A stretch of DNA of 59,511 bases from Chitinophagaceae bacterium (GCA_025923075.1 JAICGN010000011.1:1-59511); one strand, 5' to 3'; positions 24,802-33,408 are shown, counted from the stretch's first letter. Notes: generated from the letters alone by a model not told the origin. Made by a program: numbers and translations.

Positions 24802-25104
24802 ATGCAAAACTATAAAGATTTAAAAGTTTGGGAGAAAGCGCATCAGTTCACATTGGAAGGGTATGAAGTAACTAAACAATTTCCAAGAGAGGAAATCTAT
24901 AGTTTGACGAATCGGCTTCGAAGAGCTGTCTCTTCAATCCCTGCAAATATTGCTGAAGGATGTGGCAAAAATTCCCAGGCTGAGTTTGCCCACTTCCTCA
25001 ACATTTTATTACGCTCAACAAATGAAGCTGAATACCTCCTAATTTGCTCAAAAGATTTAAAATATCTTAACGAAAATATCTTTGACACTCTCGTAAAATT
25101 ATAA
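24802..25104 (+). CDS. Four-helix-bundle (S23/IVP-type) protein, frameshifted C-terminus
   Basis: The 100-residue product matches the four-helix-bundle family first seen in 23S rRNA intervening sequences. It carries KDLKVWEKAHQFTLEGYEVT, RRAVSSIPANIAEGCG and EAEYLLICSKDLKYL. The expected last helix is missing. It continues in the next frame (INEIKAMLIALVYKVR) to a TAA at 25157, so a single-base shift has truncated it. It interrupts the arginine cluster and is flanked by inverted repeats, which suggests a mobile or transposed unit. Function in this family is unknown. Confidence 0.8.
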   Translation: MQNYKDLKVWEKAHQFTLEGYEVTKQFPREEIYSLTNRLRRAVSSIPANIAEGCGKNSQAEFAHFLNILLRSTNEAEYLLICSKDLKYLNENIFDTLVKL

Positions 25105-25147
25105 ATGAAATAAAAGCAATGCTAATAGCATTAGTTTATAAAGTACG

Positions 25148-25170
25148 ATTAACTTAAAACTTATAACCTA
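25148..25170. repeat. Right inverted repeat of the four-helix-bundle insert
   Basis: The plus strand reads ATTAACTTAAAACTTATAACCTA. Its reverse complement begins TAGGTTATAAGTT, as does the left copy at 24775. The argD start follows 16 bp further on. Confidence 0.65.
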
Positions 25171-25185
25171 CAACTTACAACAAAA

Positions 25186-26337
25186 ATGAATTTATTTGAT
25201 GTTTATCCGATCAGTGACATTACTATCGTAAAAGCGAAAGGTTCTTATGTATGGGATGATAAAGGTGAACAATATCTTGACCTGTATGGTGGTCATGCTG
25301 TCATTAGCATTGGTCATACACATCCACACTGGGTGAAAAGAATTGAAGAGCAATTGGAAAAAATTGCATTTTATTCTAACTCTATCCGCATCCCTTTACA
25401 GCAAGAACTGGCAGACAAGCTTGGAAAAGTTTCCGGTAAAGTGGATTATCAGCTTTTCCTTTGTAACAGCGGGGCTGAAGCAAATGAGAATGCCCTGAAA
25501 CTGGCTTCCTTTCACAACGGCAGAAAAAAAATAGTTGCCTTCAGCAAATCGTTTCATGGGAGGACGTCACTCGCTGTAGCCGTGACAGATAATAAAAATT
25601 ATATCGCACCGGTAAACGAAACGGATAATGTGATATTCCTTCCGCTAAATGATGAAGCGGCGATACAGGAATGTTTTGAAAAAAATGGCAACCAGATCTC
25701 ATCTGTTATTGTTGAAGGCATACAGGGTGTGGGGGGAATTAATGTTGCCGACAATTCATTTCTCCAAAAGATAAGGACATTGTGTGATGAATATGGGACT
25801 GTCTATATAGCCGATAGTGTACAATGTGGTTATGGAAGAAGCGGTAAATTCTTCAGCCACGATTTTGCGGGAGTGAATGCCGATATTTATACAATGGCAA
25901 AAGGAATGGGGAATGGATTTCCAGTCGCTGGTATCATTATTGCTCCCCATATTAAACCAAAACATTTTCAACTGGGAACTACATTTGGTGGCAATCATCT
26001 TGCCTGCGCTGCCGCGTTAGCTGTTCTTGAAGTGCTCGAAGAAGAAAAATTAACGGATAATGCCACATTGGTTGGAAAATACTTAAGGGATGAACTGGAA
26101 GCAATTCCTGAATTGAAAAATGTAAGAGGAAGAGGTTTAATGATCGGTTTTGATGTACCTGAAGAATTGAAAGATCTGAAGAAGAATCTGCTTTGGAATC
26201 AGAAAATATTTACGGGAGAAGCAAAACCTAATGTGATCCGTTTGCTGCCAAGTCTTGCGTTAAAGAAGAGAGATGCTGAACAGTTCATTGATTCAATAAA
26301 GGAAGAAATAGCGTTGCTGCAGGAAACGGCAAGCTGA
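25186..26337 (+). CDS. argD: N-acylornithine aminotransferase
   Basis: The 383-residue PLP enzyme converts the N-acyl-glutamate semialdehyde to N-acylornithine. It contains CNSGAEANENALKLA and VIVEGIQGVGGI. The PLP lysine is in YTMAKGMGNGFPVAGII. It is a class III aminotransferase of normal length. It follows the four-helix-bundle insert and precedes argF', which keeps it in the arginine pathway rather than general ornithine catabolism. Confidence 0.92.
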   Translation: MNLFDVYPISDITIVKAKGSYVWDDKGEQYLDLYGGHAVISIGHTHPHWVKRIEEQLEKIAFYSNSIRIPLQQELADKLGKVSGKVDYQLFLCNSGAEANENALKLASFHNGRKKIVAFSKSFHGRTSLAVAVTDNKNYIAPVNETDNVIFLPLNDEAAIQECFEKNGNQISSVIVEGIQGVGGINVADNSFLQKIRTLCDEYGTVYIADSVQCGYGRSGKFFSHDFAGVNADIYTMAKGMGNGFPVAGIIIAPHIKPKHFQLGTTFGGNHLACAAALAVLEVLEEEKLTDNATLVGKYLRDELEAIPELKNVRGRGLMIGFDVPEELKDLKKNLLWNQKIFTGEAKPNVIRLLPSLALKKRDAEQFIDSIKEEIALLQETAS

Positions 26338-26412
26338 ATAGTGTTACGGAGCGTATCCAGATCGGGCTTAACAGTAATTCAATAGCTTAGTCATAAAATA
26401 AACATTAGAAAA

Positions 26413-27396
26413 TTGAAACAGTTCATTTCAGTTAATGATGTAAGGAAGATCGATACATTGATATTGTCAGCATTGGCGTATAAAGCGAACCCTTTTTCCG
26501 ACAGATCGCTCGGCGCTAATAAACGCATTGGTTGCTTGTTCCTCAACCCGAGTATGCGTACAAGATTGAGTACGCAAATTGCTGCACAGAATCTCGGAAT
26601 GGAATGTATCGTTTTCAATGTGGGACAGGAAGGCTGGGCGTTGGAATTTGAAGACGAAGCGATTATGAGCGGCAATACCGTAGAACATGTAAGAGATGCA
26701 GCGCCGATCCTTGGAAATTATTTTGATATTCTTGCGATCCGCACCTTTCCATCGCTGAAAAATCGTGAAGATGATTACAGTGAACTGTACATAAAACAGT
26801 TTATAAAGTATGCGGGCATTCCTGTTGTTAGTTTAGAAAGTGCAACACTGCATCCTCTGCAGTCATTGACTGACATCATCACCATCACCGAAGAAATTCA
26901 AAATTCAAATCCCGATCGCTATCGGGACAAAAATCAAAGACCGAAAATTGTTCTTACGTGGGCGCCGCATGTAAAACCATTGCCTCAATGTGTAGCGAAT
27001 AGTTTTGCCCAATGGGTGAATGCATGGGGCAGATGTGATTTTGTAATTACTCATCCTGAAGATTATGAATTGAGTGACGAGTTTACAAATGGAGCAACTA
27101 TTTTGCATAACCAGGAAGAAGCTTTGAAAGATGCCGATTTTGTTTATGTTAAGAATTGGAGCACATATAATGATTATGGGAAGATTTATACGAATGATCC
27201 GAAATGGCAGCTAAAGAAAAAAAGATGGGCCGTTACGAATAATGCTAAAGTGATGCATTGTTTGCCTGTGAGAAGAAATGTTGAATTAAGTGATGAAATA
27301 CTGGACGGTGAGATGAGTATTGTGACGCAACAGGCATCGAATCGGGTTTGGGCCGCCCAGGCAGTACTTGCAGAAATTTTACGGAGGAATGCGTAG
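26413..27396 (+). CDS. argF': N-acyl-L-ornithine carbamoyltransferase (ArgF' type)
   Basis: The 327-residue enzyme carbamoylates an N-acylated ornithine, as in Bacteroidota and Xanthomonas. It shows LNPSMRTRLSTQ for carbamoyl-phosphate binding, ATLHPLQSLTD and VMHCLPVRRNVELSDE. The residue at position 90 is Val in GNTVEH, where the acetyl enzyme has Glu and the succinyl enzyme of B. fragilis has Pro. N-succinylornithine is therefore the likelier substrate. A palindrome at 26910-26927 adds about eight residues in frame (DRYRD region). The start is TTG 26413, and the 3' end overlaps argB by 8 bp. Confidence 0.92.
   Translation: MKQFISVNDVRKIDTLILSALAYKANPFSDRSLGANKRIGCLFLNPSMRTRLSTQIAAQNLGMECIVFNVGQEGWALEFEDEAIMSGNTVEHVRDAAPILGNYFDILAIRTFPSLKNREDDYSELYIKQFIKYAGIPVVSLESATLHPLQSLTDIITITEEIQNSNPDRYRDKNQRPKIVLTWAPHVKPLPQCVANSFAQWVNAWGRCDFVITHPEDYELSDEFTNGATILHNQEEALKDADFVYVKNWSTYNDYGKIYTNDPKWQLKKKRWAVTNNAKVMHCLPVRRNVELSDEILDGEMSIVTQQASNRVWAAQAVLAEILRRNA
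26910..26927. repeat. CCCGATCGCTATCGGGA palindrome inside argF'
   Basis: TCCCGATCGCTATCGGGA followed by CAAAAATC lies in frame within argF'. It sits between the ITITEE helix and RPKIVLTWAPH, where orthologues have a shorter loop. It matches the palindromes at 3969, 22313 and 30694. Confidence 0.75.
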
Positions 27397-28198
27397 CCTT
27401 TATGTTATAAAAATCGGTGGAACTATTATTGATGATGAAGCCAAACTTTCTTCATTCTTAAAATCTTTTGCCTCAATTGAAGACAAAAAAATATTGGTGC
27501 ATGGTGGCGGTAAACTGGCAACAAAGCTGGCTCAGAAGATGGGAATAGAACAGAAGCTTATTGATGGAAGAAGGATCACTGATGCCGAAACACTGAAGAT
27601 CGTGACAATGGTATATGCCGGGTATGTAAATAAAAATATCGTTGCTCAGTTACAGAGCTTTGATTGTAATACAATTGGTCTAACCGGGGTTGATGGTGAT
27701 ATAATTTTAGCTCATAAAAGAAAACACTCGGTGATTGATTATGGGTTTGTAGGTGATGTGGATGCGGTTAATATTCCTTTGCTTAAAAATTTGCTTGATC
27801 AAAATCTTTCGCTGGTATTTGCCCCAATTACTCATGATCAGCAAGGCCAGTTGCTCAATACGAACGCAGACACCATTGCACAGGAAATTGCCAAAGCCAT
27901 GAGCAGGCATTATGAAGTAAATCTTATTTATTCTTTTGAAAAAAGCGGTGTATTACTTGATGTAAATGATGAAACTTCGGTTATTCAGGAACTTAACTGG
28001 AATGAATATCAAAAACTAAAAACTCCTCCGCGCACCCCTTTAGGGGACGGGGGTAAAATATTTGCAGGCATGATCCCGAAGCTGGATAACGCTTTTGCCG
28101 CTTTGAACAGTGGGGTAAAAAAAGTAATTATTGGAAAAGCAGAAGAATTAGAAAAATTAATGAAGGGTACAGCCGGAACAACAATAAACAATGACTAA
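27389..28198 (+). CDS. argB: Acetylglutamate (N-acylglutamate) kinase
   Basis: The 269-residue kinase phosphorylates the N-acylglutamate. It has VIKIGGTIIDD at the start, ILVHGGGKLATKLA for substrate binding and GMIPKLDNAFAALNSGVKKV near the end. The ATG at 27389 has an upstream ACGGAGGA, one of the few Shine-Dalgarno-like sequences in the window, and overlaps argF'. A palindromic element at 28024-28053 inserts TPPRTPLGDGG just before the KIFAGMIPK segment. The reading frame is intact. Confidence 0.92.
   Translation: MRSLYVIKIGGTIIDDEAKLSSFLKSFASIEDKKILVHGGGKLATKLAQKMGIEQKLIDGRRITDAETLKIVTMVYAGYVNKNIVAQLQSFDCNTIGLTGVDGDIILAHKRKHSVIDYGFVGDVDAVNIPLLKNLLDQNLSLVFAPITHDQQGQLLNTNADTIAQEIAKAMSRHYEVNLIYSFEKSGVLLDVNDETSVIQELNWNEYQKLKTPPRTPLGDGGKIFAGMIPKLDNAFAALNSGVKKVIIGKAEELEKLMKGTAGTTINND
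28024..28053. repeat. Palindrome inserted in frame in argB
   Basis: ACCCCTTTAGGGGA lies within CCTCCGCGC...ACGGGGG and is in frame, encoding Pro-Pro-Arg-Thr-Pro-Leu-Gly-Asp-Gly-Gly. It sits near residue 215, in a surface loop position before the conserved GMIPK. Confidence 0.7.
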
Positions 28199-29261
28199 TG
28201 ATGTTTCCATATTACAGGCTGATGCTATTGGTCTCTTAAAACAATTAATTGCTACTCCATCGTTCAGTAAAGAAGAAGATAATAGTGCTGCACTAATTAG
28301 AGCTTTTCTTGAAAAGTATGGAGTGGAGACAGAACAGTATCTCTATAATATTTGGGCGAAGAATAAATATTTCGATGTTGCGAGGCCAACTATCCTCTTG
28401 AATTCTCATCACGACACAGTAAAACCAAATAAAGGGTATACACTCGATCCCTTCTCCCCAACTGAAAAAGACGGAAAATTGTTTGGTCTTGGCAGTAATG
28501 ACGCCGGAGGAAGTCTGGTTTCTTTGATCGCAACATTTCTTTATTTCTATGAAAAGGGAAACCTGAAATATAATATTCTGCTAGCCGCAACTGCGGAAGA
28601 AGAAATTTCAGGACATAACGGGATTGAAACCTTGTTATCTCAATTAGGCAAAATAGATTTTTCAATTGTTGGTGAGCCGACGCAAATGAATATGGCTGTT
28701 GCCGAAAAAGGCCTAATGGTACTTGATTGTATTACAACCGGCCGGGCAGGCCATGCTGCCAGGGAAGAAGGAGATAACGCCATTTCTAAAGCAATAAGAG
28801 ATATTGAATGGTTTAACTCATACAAATTTGATAAGGTTTCTGATCTATTAGGTCCTGTGAAAATGAGTGTGACGGTTATTGAATCGGAAAATAAAGCCCA
28901 CAATGTAGTTCCTGCTCAATGCAAGTTTGTTGTTGACTGCAGAGTCAACGAGTTGTATACTTTCGAAGAAATGCTTGATATAATTAGATCAAATGTGCAA
29001 AGTGAAGTAAAGCCAAGAAGTACAAGATTAAGGTCAAGTGCTATTGCATTAGATCACCCGTTAGTTAAAGCAGGATTGAAACTGGAAAAAAGCTTTTATG
29101 GATCTCCTACCACTTCAGATAAAGCATTGATGCCCTTCCCTGCATTAAAAATTGGACCGGGAGACAGTGCAAGAAGTCATACGGCGGACGAGTATATTTA
29201 TATTGATGAAATAAAGAATGGAATTGATTTGTATATTCAGCTTTTAAATCAACTTGTATGA
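28191..29261 (+). CDS. argE: M20-family N-acylornithine/N-acylcitrulline deacylase
   Basis: The 356-residue zinc peptidase-like enzyme removes the N-acyl group. Its metal ligands appear in LLNSHHDTVKPNKGY, GLGSNDAGGSLVSLIA and the catalytic ATAEEEISGHNG. Its neighbours fix the pathway. Because ArgF' acts on acylated ornithine, the substrate is probably N-acylcitrulline. It overlaps argB by 8 bp and argH by 4 bp (ATGA), which indicates translational coupling. Confidence 0.9.
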   Translation: MTNDVSILQADAIGLLKQLIATPSFSKEEDNSAALIRAFLEKYGVETEQYLYNIWAKNKYFDVARPTILLNSHHDTVKPNKGYTLDPFSPTEKDGKLFGLGSNDAGGSLVSLIATFLYFYEKGNLKYNILLAATAEEEISGHNGIETLLSQLGKIDFSIVGEPTQMNMAVAEKGLMVLDCITTGRAGHAAREEGDNAISKAIRDIEWFNSYKFDKVSDLLGPVKMSVTVIESENKAHNVVPAQCKFVVDCRVNELYTFEEMLDIIRSNVQSEVKPRSTRLRSSAIALDHPLVKAGLKLEKSFYGSPTTSDKALMPFPALKIGPGDSARSHTADEYIYIDEIKNGIDLYIQLLNQLV

Positions 29262-30589
29262 AGTTGTGGCAAAAAGATAAAACCTCATTAAAAGAAGTGG
29301 AAGCATTCACTGTCGGAAATGACCGTGCGATGGATAGGTATCTTGCTGCTTTTGATGTACTGGGTTCTTTAGCTCATATTAAAATGCTGGAATCGGTTGG
29401 CTTGCTTACGAAAAAAGAATTATCACAACTTCAACAAGAGCTTAAAAATATTTACCGGCAAATAGAAAAAAGTGAATTCAAGTTGCAGGAGGATGTTGAA
29501 GATATTCATTCACAAATCGAATTATCACTTACACAAAAACTTGGTGATGTCGGTAAAAAGATCCACGCCGCGCGCAGCAGGAATGACCAGGTGCTGGTAG
29601 ATATAAAACTATTTTTGAGAAATGAGTTGGAAGACCTGGTAAAATCTATTCAGCCATTTTTCAAACTGCTTCAATCGCAGAGTGAAAAGTATAAAGATCA
29701 TCTTCTGCCGGGGTATACACATTTGCAGTTGGCAATGCCATCATCATTTGGTTTGTGGTTTGGCGCTTATGCCGAAAGTTTAGTAGATGATATGATCACA
29801 TTAAAAGGTGCGTATGATATAGTTAATAAAAATCCATTAGGATCCGCAGCTGGTTATGGTTCGTCATTTCCTGTCAACAGGACGTTGACAACAAAATTGC
29901 TGGGCTTTGATAATCTGAACTATAATGTTGTCTATGCACAAATGGGGAGAGGAAAGGCAGAAAGAATTGTCGCACAGGCGCTGGCTAATGTAGCCGATAC
30001 GTTGAGCAAATTAAGCATGGATGCTTGCTTGTACCTGAATCAGAATTTTGGTTTTATTTCTTTCCCTGCTGAATTGACAACTGGCAGCAGCATTATGCCG
30101 CATAAAAAAAATCCTGATGTATTTGAATTGATCCGAAGTCATTGCAACCGTATTAAAGCGTTACCGAATGAAATTACAATGATGACAACCAACCTGCCTT
30201 CGGGTTATCATCGTGATCTGCAATTACTGAAAGAACATCTGTTTCCTGCATTCAACACTTTGAAAGCTTGTATTGAAATGGCTGGTCTAATGCTGAGCAG
30301 CATTGAGATCAAAAAAGATATTCTAGCTGATGAAAAATATAAATACCTGTTTAGCGTGGAAGAGGTGAATAAATTAGTGAATGGGGGCATGCCTTTCCGT
30401 GATGCTTATAAAAAAGTGGGACTGGATATTGAATCGGGTAATTTTAAATATGGCAGCTCTGTTCATCATACGCATGAAGGATCAATGGGTAACCTTTGTA
30501 CTGGAGAAATAAAAAAACAGATGGAAAAGATTGTCGGGTCTTTTCCTTTTACTTCGGTAGCTACCGCAATTAAAGATTTACTTCAATAA
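29258..30589 (+). CDS. argH: Argininosuccinate lyase
   Basis: The 443-residue enzyme cleaves argininosuccinate to arginine and fumarate. The signature GSSIMPHKKNPDVFELIR with the flexible catalytic loop lies near residue 280. Helices LQEDVEDIHSQIE and HAARSRNDQVLVDI are typical of the superfamily. It is the last arginine gene and ends before a repeat-rich spacer. Length is normal for the family. Confidence 0.95.
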   Translation: MKLWQKDKTSLKEVEAFTVGNDRAMDRYLAAFDVLGSLAHIKMLESVGLLTKKELSQLQQELKNIYRQIEKSEFKLQEDVEDIHSQIELSLTQKLGDVGKKIHAARSRNDQVLVDIKLFLRNELEDLVKSIQPFFKLLQSQSEKYKDHLLPGYTHLQLAMPSSFGLWFGAYAESLVDDMITLKGAYDIVNKNPLGSAAGYGSSFPVNRTLTTKLLGFDNLNYNVVYAQMGRGKAERIVAQALANVADTLSKLSMDACLYLNQNFGFISFPAELTTGSSIMPHKKNPDVFELIRSHCNRIKALPNEITMMTTNLPSGYHRDLQLLKEHLFPAFNTLKACIEMAGLMLSSIEIKKDILADEKYKYLFSVEEVNKLVNGGMPFRDAYKKVGLDIESGNFKYGSSVHHTHEGSMGNLCTGEIKKQMEKIVGSFPFTSVATAIKDLLQ

Positions 30590-30693
30590 GTTTCACGCAG
30601 TGTTCGCAAAGGAAAATACAACGCAGCGTCGCCGCCCCATTGCGGCGCTTCGAGAAACTAATAAGCTGAGTCGAATTATAGTAAGTACCAGAG

Positions 30694-30709
30694 CCGATAG
30701 CTATCGGGA
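30694..30709. repeat. CCCGATAGCTATCGGGA-type palindromic repeat
   Basis: CCGATAGCTATCGGGA followed by CAAGAAC lies between argH and the convergent M28 gene, nested within a wider AGAGCC...GGCTCT inverted repeat. It is the same family as 22313 and 26910. Confidence 0.65.
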
Positions 30710-30738
30710 CAAGAACTGGCTCTATAAAACGCATCCGG

Positions 30739-32100
30739 TTATAATCCATATTTATCGATCAAATAGATCAACGCCGCCATATTAACTGCACCCAATTCAA
30801 GTTCTCTCTTATTTACATTTTCAAATACATCATTCCTTGCATGATGAATATCAAAATATCGTTGCGAGTCGGGAGATAAGCCAGCCAATGCAGTGGTTCC
30901 GAGTGCTCTTCGGAGGGGTCCGATATCGGCGCCGCCGCCGCCGCGATTAAACTCGCTGCAACCATACGGAGCAATTAAGGGTTTCCACTGAATCACTTTT
31001 TGAAATTGTTCATCAGTCATTGTAAACCCAAATGCCCTGGGTGTAAAACCGCCTGCATCACTTTCCAATGCAAAAATGTGTTTCTCATTTTTTGCTTTTG
31101 CCTCTTCGGCATACTTATTTCCGCCACGTAAACCATTTTCTTCATTGGCAAATAAAACAAAACGAATTGTTCTCTTTGGTTTGTACCCCACTGCTTTGAA
31201 TACTCTTAATATTTCCATTGTTTGTACGCAGCCGGCCCCATCATCATGTGCACCTTCGCAATTATCCCAGCTATCGAGATGACCGCCGACAGTTATTATT
31301 TCGTTGGGAAATTCTGAACCCGTCAATTCACCTATAACATTATGACCGGTAGCACTGTCAAGAAATTGGCCATTCGTTATGATCTCTACACTTAGCTTCC
31401 CTTTCTGCAATTCCTCACTTAACCAATCCGCATCACGCAAACCAATTGCGACCGCCGGAATTTTTGGCAACGTGTCCACGTATCTTGTCGCACCGGTATG
31501 CGGATTATTATCAGTGCTATGACTCATGCTTCTTATGATTACGGCCTTCGCCCCATACTTTGCCGCACGACTGGGCCCGCTGCCCCGGTATTGTGAAGCC
31601 TCGCCGTAAGCTCGAAAAGTTTGAATATAAGTGGGATTAAATCTATAATTATAAAAAACGATTTTATCCTTCACCTCATCTTTTTTCTTTTCCAGCTCAT
31701 CAAATGAATTTACCAGGAGTACCTCTGCCTTCACTCCTTTTTTTCCGTTTCCTATTGAATTGCCCAATGCAACTACATCCAGTTTTCTGTTGCCATTTAT
31801 TGTTCTTGCTTTGTCCTCTCCTCCCCTCACCCAATGGGGAACTATGCAAGGCTGCATTATCACCTTATCAGCACCGCTTTCCTTCATGACTTTTTCACCC
31901 CATTGCTCAGCCATCGTCATTTGTGGTGAGCCGGCCAGGCGACCGCCTATTTTCTTTGTCAGATGGTGGAGATTGCCATATGCTTTTCCGTTAAGAAGTA
32001 TTTCATCTGATAATTTCTTAATCATTAGTGAATCTTCTGTCTGGCCAAAAACAGTTAGAAAGAATAATAATGCTGTAGTGATAAATACGATTTTCTTCAT
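30739..32100 (-). CDS. M28-family exported metallopeptidase
   Basis: The 453-residue protein begins at ATG 32100 with a signal peptide (MKKIVFITTALLFFLTVFGQ). A PA-like insert occupies the middle. The M28 metal ligands are seen in GGHLDSWDNCEGAHDDGAG, ANEENGLRGG and ESDAGG. It resembles carboxypeptidase Q-type enzymes and should hydrolyse small peptides in the periplasm or outside. An in-frame start 57 bp upstream was rejected because the signal peptide begins at 32100. Confidence 0.85.
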   Translation of the reverse strand: MKKIVFITTALLFFLTVFGQTEDSLMIKKLSDEILLNGKAYGNLHHLTKKIGGRLAGSPQMTMAEQWGEKVMKESGADKVIMQPCIVPHWVRGGEDKARTINGNRKLDVVALGNSIGNGKKGVKAEVLLVNSFDELEKKKDEVKDKIVFYNYRFNPTYIQTFRAYGEASQYRGSGPSRAAKYGAKAVIIRSMSHSTDNNPHTGATRYVDTLPKIPAVAIGLRDADWLSEELQKGKLSVEIITNGQFLDSATGHNVIGELTGSEFPNEIITVGGHLDSWDNCEGAHDDGAGCVQTMEILRVFKAVGYKPKRTIRFVLFANEENGLRGGNKYAEEAKAKNEKHIFALESDAGGFTPRAFGFTMTDEQFQKVIQWKPLIAPYGCSEFNRGGGGADIGPLRRALGTTALAGLSPDSQRYFDIHHARNDVFENVNKRELELGAVNMAALIYLIDKYGL

Positions 32101-32213
32101 GTGGTAGATTATTACTTTTGAAGTGCTGAAAGTAAAGAAAGCGACGATTTGTAACAAATTATTGATATATGCGGCACTAACAGATAAATTTTAGTATTTA
32201 CCTTCGGGCACTT

Positions 32214-33350
32214 ATGACGATCACCAAAACCATGCGGATAGGAATTGTTTGTTATCCCACATTCGGCGGTTCAGGAGTGTTGGCAACTGAATTAGGAAAA
32301 GCGCTGGCGCAAAAAGGTCATCAGGTACATTTTATTACCTACCAGCAACCGGTACGGCTAGGTGCATTTACTCCCAATATATGGTATCACGAAGTCCAGG
32401 TTCCAACTTATCCATTATTTGATTACCCACCTTATGAAACGGCTTTAGCGAGTACGATGGTTGATGTTATAAAAAACAATAATCTCGACCTGTTACACGT
32501 GCATTATGCAATACCCCATGCTTCTGCCGCGTACATGGCAAAACAAATTTTAAAAAAAGAAGGAAAGAATATCCCGGTAATTACAACGCTTCACGGGACT
32601 GATATTACCCTGGTAGGGAGAGATAAAACCTACGCGCCGGTCGTAACATTTTCTATCAATGAAAGTGATGCGATCACGGCTGTATCAGATAATCTTCGCG
32701 ACGAAACCTACAAACATTTCAAAATTGAAAAACAAATTGAAGTAATTAAGAATTTTGTGGATGTGAGCCGGTTTAACCGTAAACCGATCGATGCTTTTAA
32801 AAAAATGATTGCACCGAATGGCGAGCGGGTAATCATGCATGCGTCGAATTTCAGAAAACTGAAGCGCATACCCGATGTAATAAAGATTTTCAAAGAACTG
32901 AATGACAAAGTTCCAAGCAGGTTAATGTTGGTTGGAGATGGACCTGAAAGACCTGCCGCGGAAGACCTTTGCCGCGAATTAAATCTATTTGATGAAATAC
33001 GATTCGTGGGCAAGCAAGAGCAAATGGAAGATATACTTGCCATTGCCGATTTGTTTTTATTACCATCTGAATATGAAAGTTTTGGTTTAGCGGCTTTGGA
33101 AGCCATGGCTGCTGGTGTACCTGTGGTGACAACAAATGCCGGTGGGCTGAAAGAAATAAATATTCCCGGCGAAACAGGTTATATGGGAGATGTCGGTGAT
33201 GTAAAAGCTATGGGGCAGCAGGCGATAAAAATTTTGCGGGATGATAAAGTCCTGAAACAATTCAAAGAAAGGGCCGCCAAACATGCAATGAAATATGATA
33301 TCAGCAATATTATTCCGCTGTATGAGAATCTCTATGAGAAATTTCTATAA
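32214..33350 (+). CDS. bshA: GT4 glycosyltransferase BshA (bacillithiol synthesis)
   Basis: The protein transfers GlcNAc from UDP-GlcNAc to L-malate, the first step of bacillithiol synthesis. Its opening MRIGIVCYPTFGGSGVLATELG and the donor-binding region ESFGLAALEAMAAGVPVV (EX7E) are characteristic. An ATG at 32232 directly before RIGIVCYP is an equally good start. No BshB or BshC is in the window. Bacillithiol would be a natural persulfide acceptor for the SQR and persulfide dioxygenase encoded 14-23 kb downstream. Confidence 0.88.
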   Translation: MTITKTMRIGIVCYPTFGGSGVLATELGKALAQKGHQVHFITYQQPVRLGAFTPNIWYHEVQVPTYPLFDYPPYETALASTMVDVIKNNNLDLLHVHYAIPHASAAYMAKQILKKEGKNIPVITTLHGTDITLVGRDKTYAPVVTFSINESDAITAVSDNLRDETYKHFKIEKQIEVIKNFVDVSRFNRKPIDAFKKMIAPNGERVIMHASNFRKLKRIPDVIKIFKELNDKVPSRLMLVGDGPERPAAEDLCRELNLFDEIRFVGKQEQMEDILAIADLFLLPSEYESFGLAALEAMAAGVPVVTTNAGGLKEINIPGETGYMGDVGDVKAMGQQAIKILRDDKVLKQFKERAAKHAMKYDISNIIPLYENLYEKFL

Positions 33351-33357
33351 ATAAAAA

Positions 33358-33384
33358 AGCCCTCCCGATAGGGATGGCTTTTCT
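33358..33384. terminator. Terminator between bshA and the EnvC-like gene
   Basis: AGCCCTCCC and GGGATGGCT form a stem with a 4-nt loop, and TTTTCT follows on the plus strand. A-rich sequence upstream allows the reverse direction too. It separates two convergent genes. Confidence 0.7.
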
Positions 33385-33408
33385 ATATATTGACAACGGC
33401 GATAATAA

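Noticed and set aside
32098-32165. Further TGTAAC direct-repeat copy before bshA
   Set aside because: A TGTAAC occurs near 32150, but no second hexamer lies 21 bp away and no CTTTGC-like element follows.
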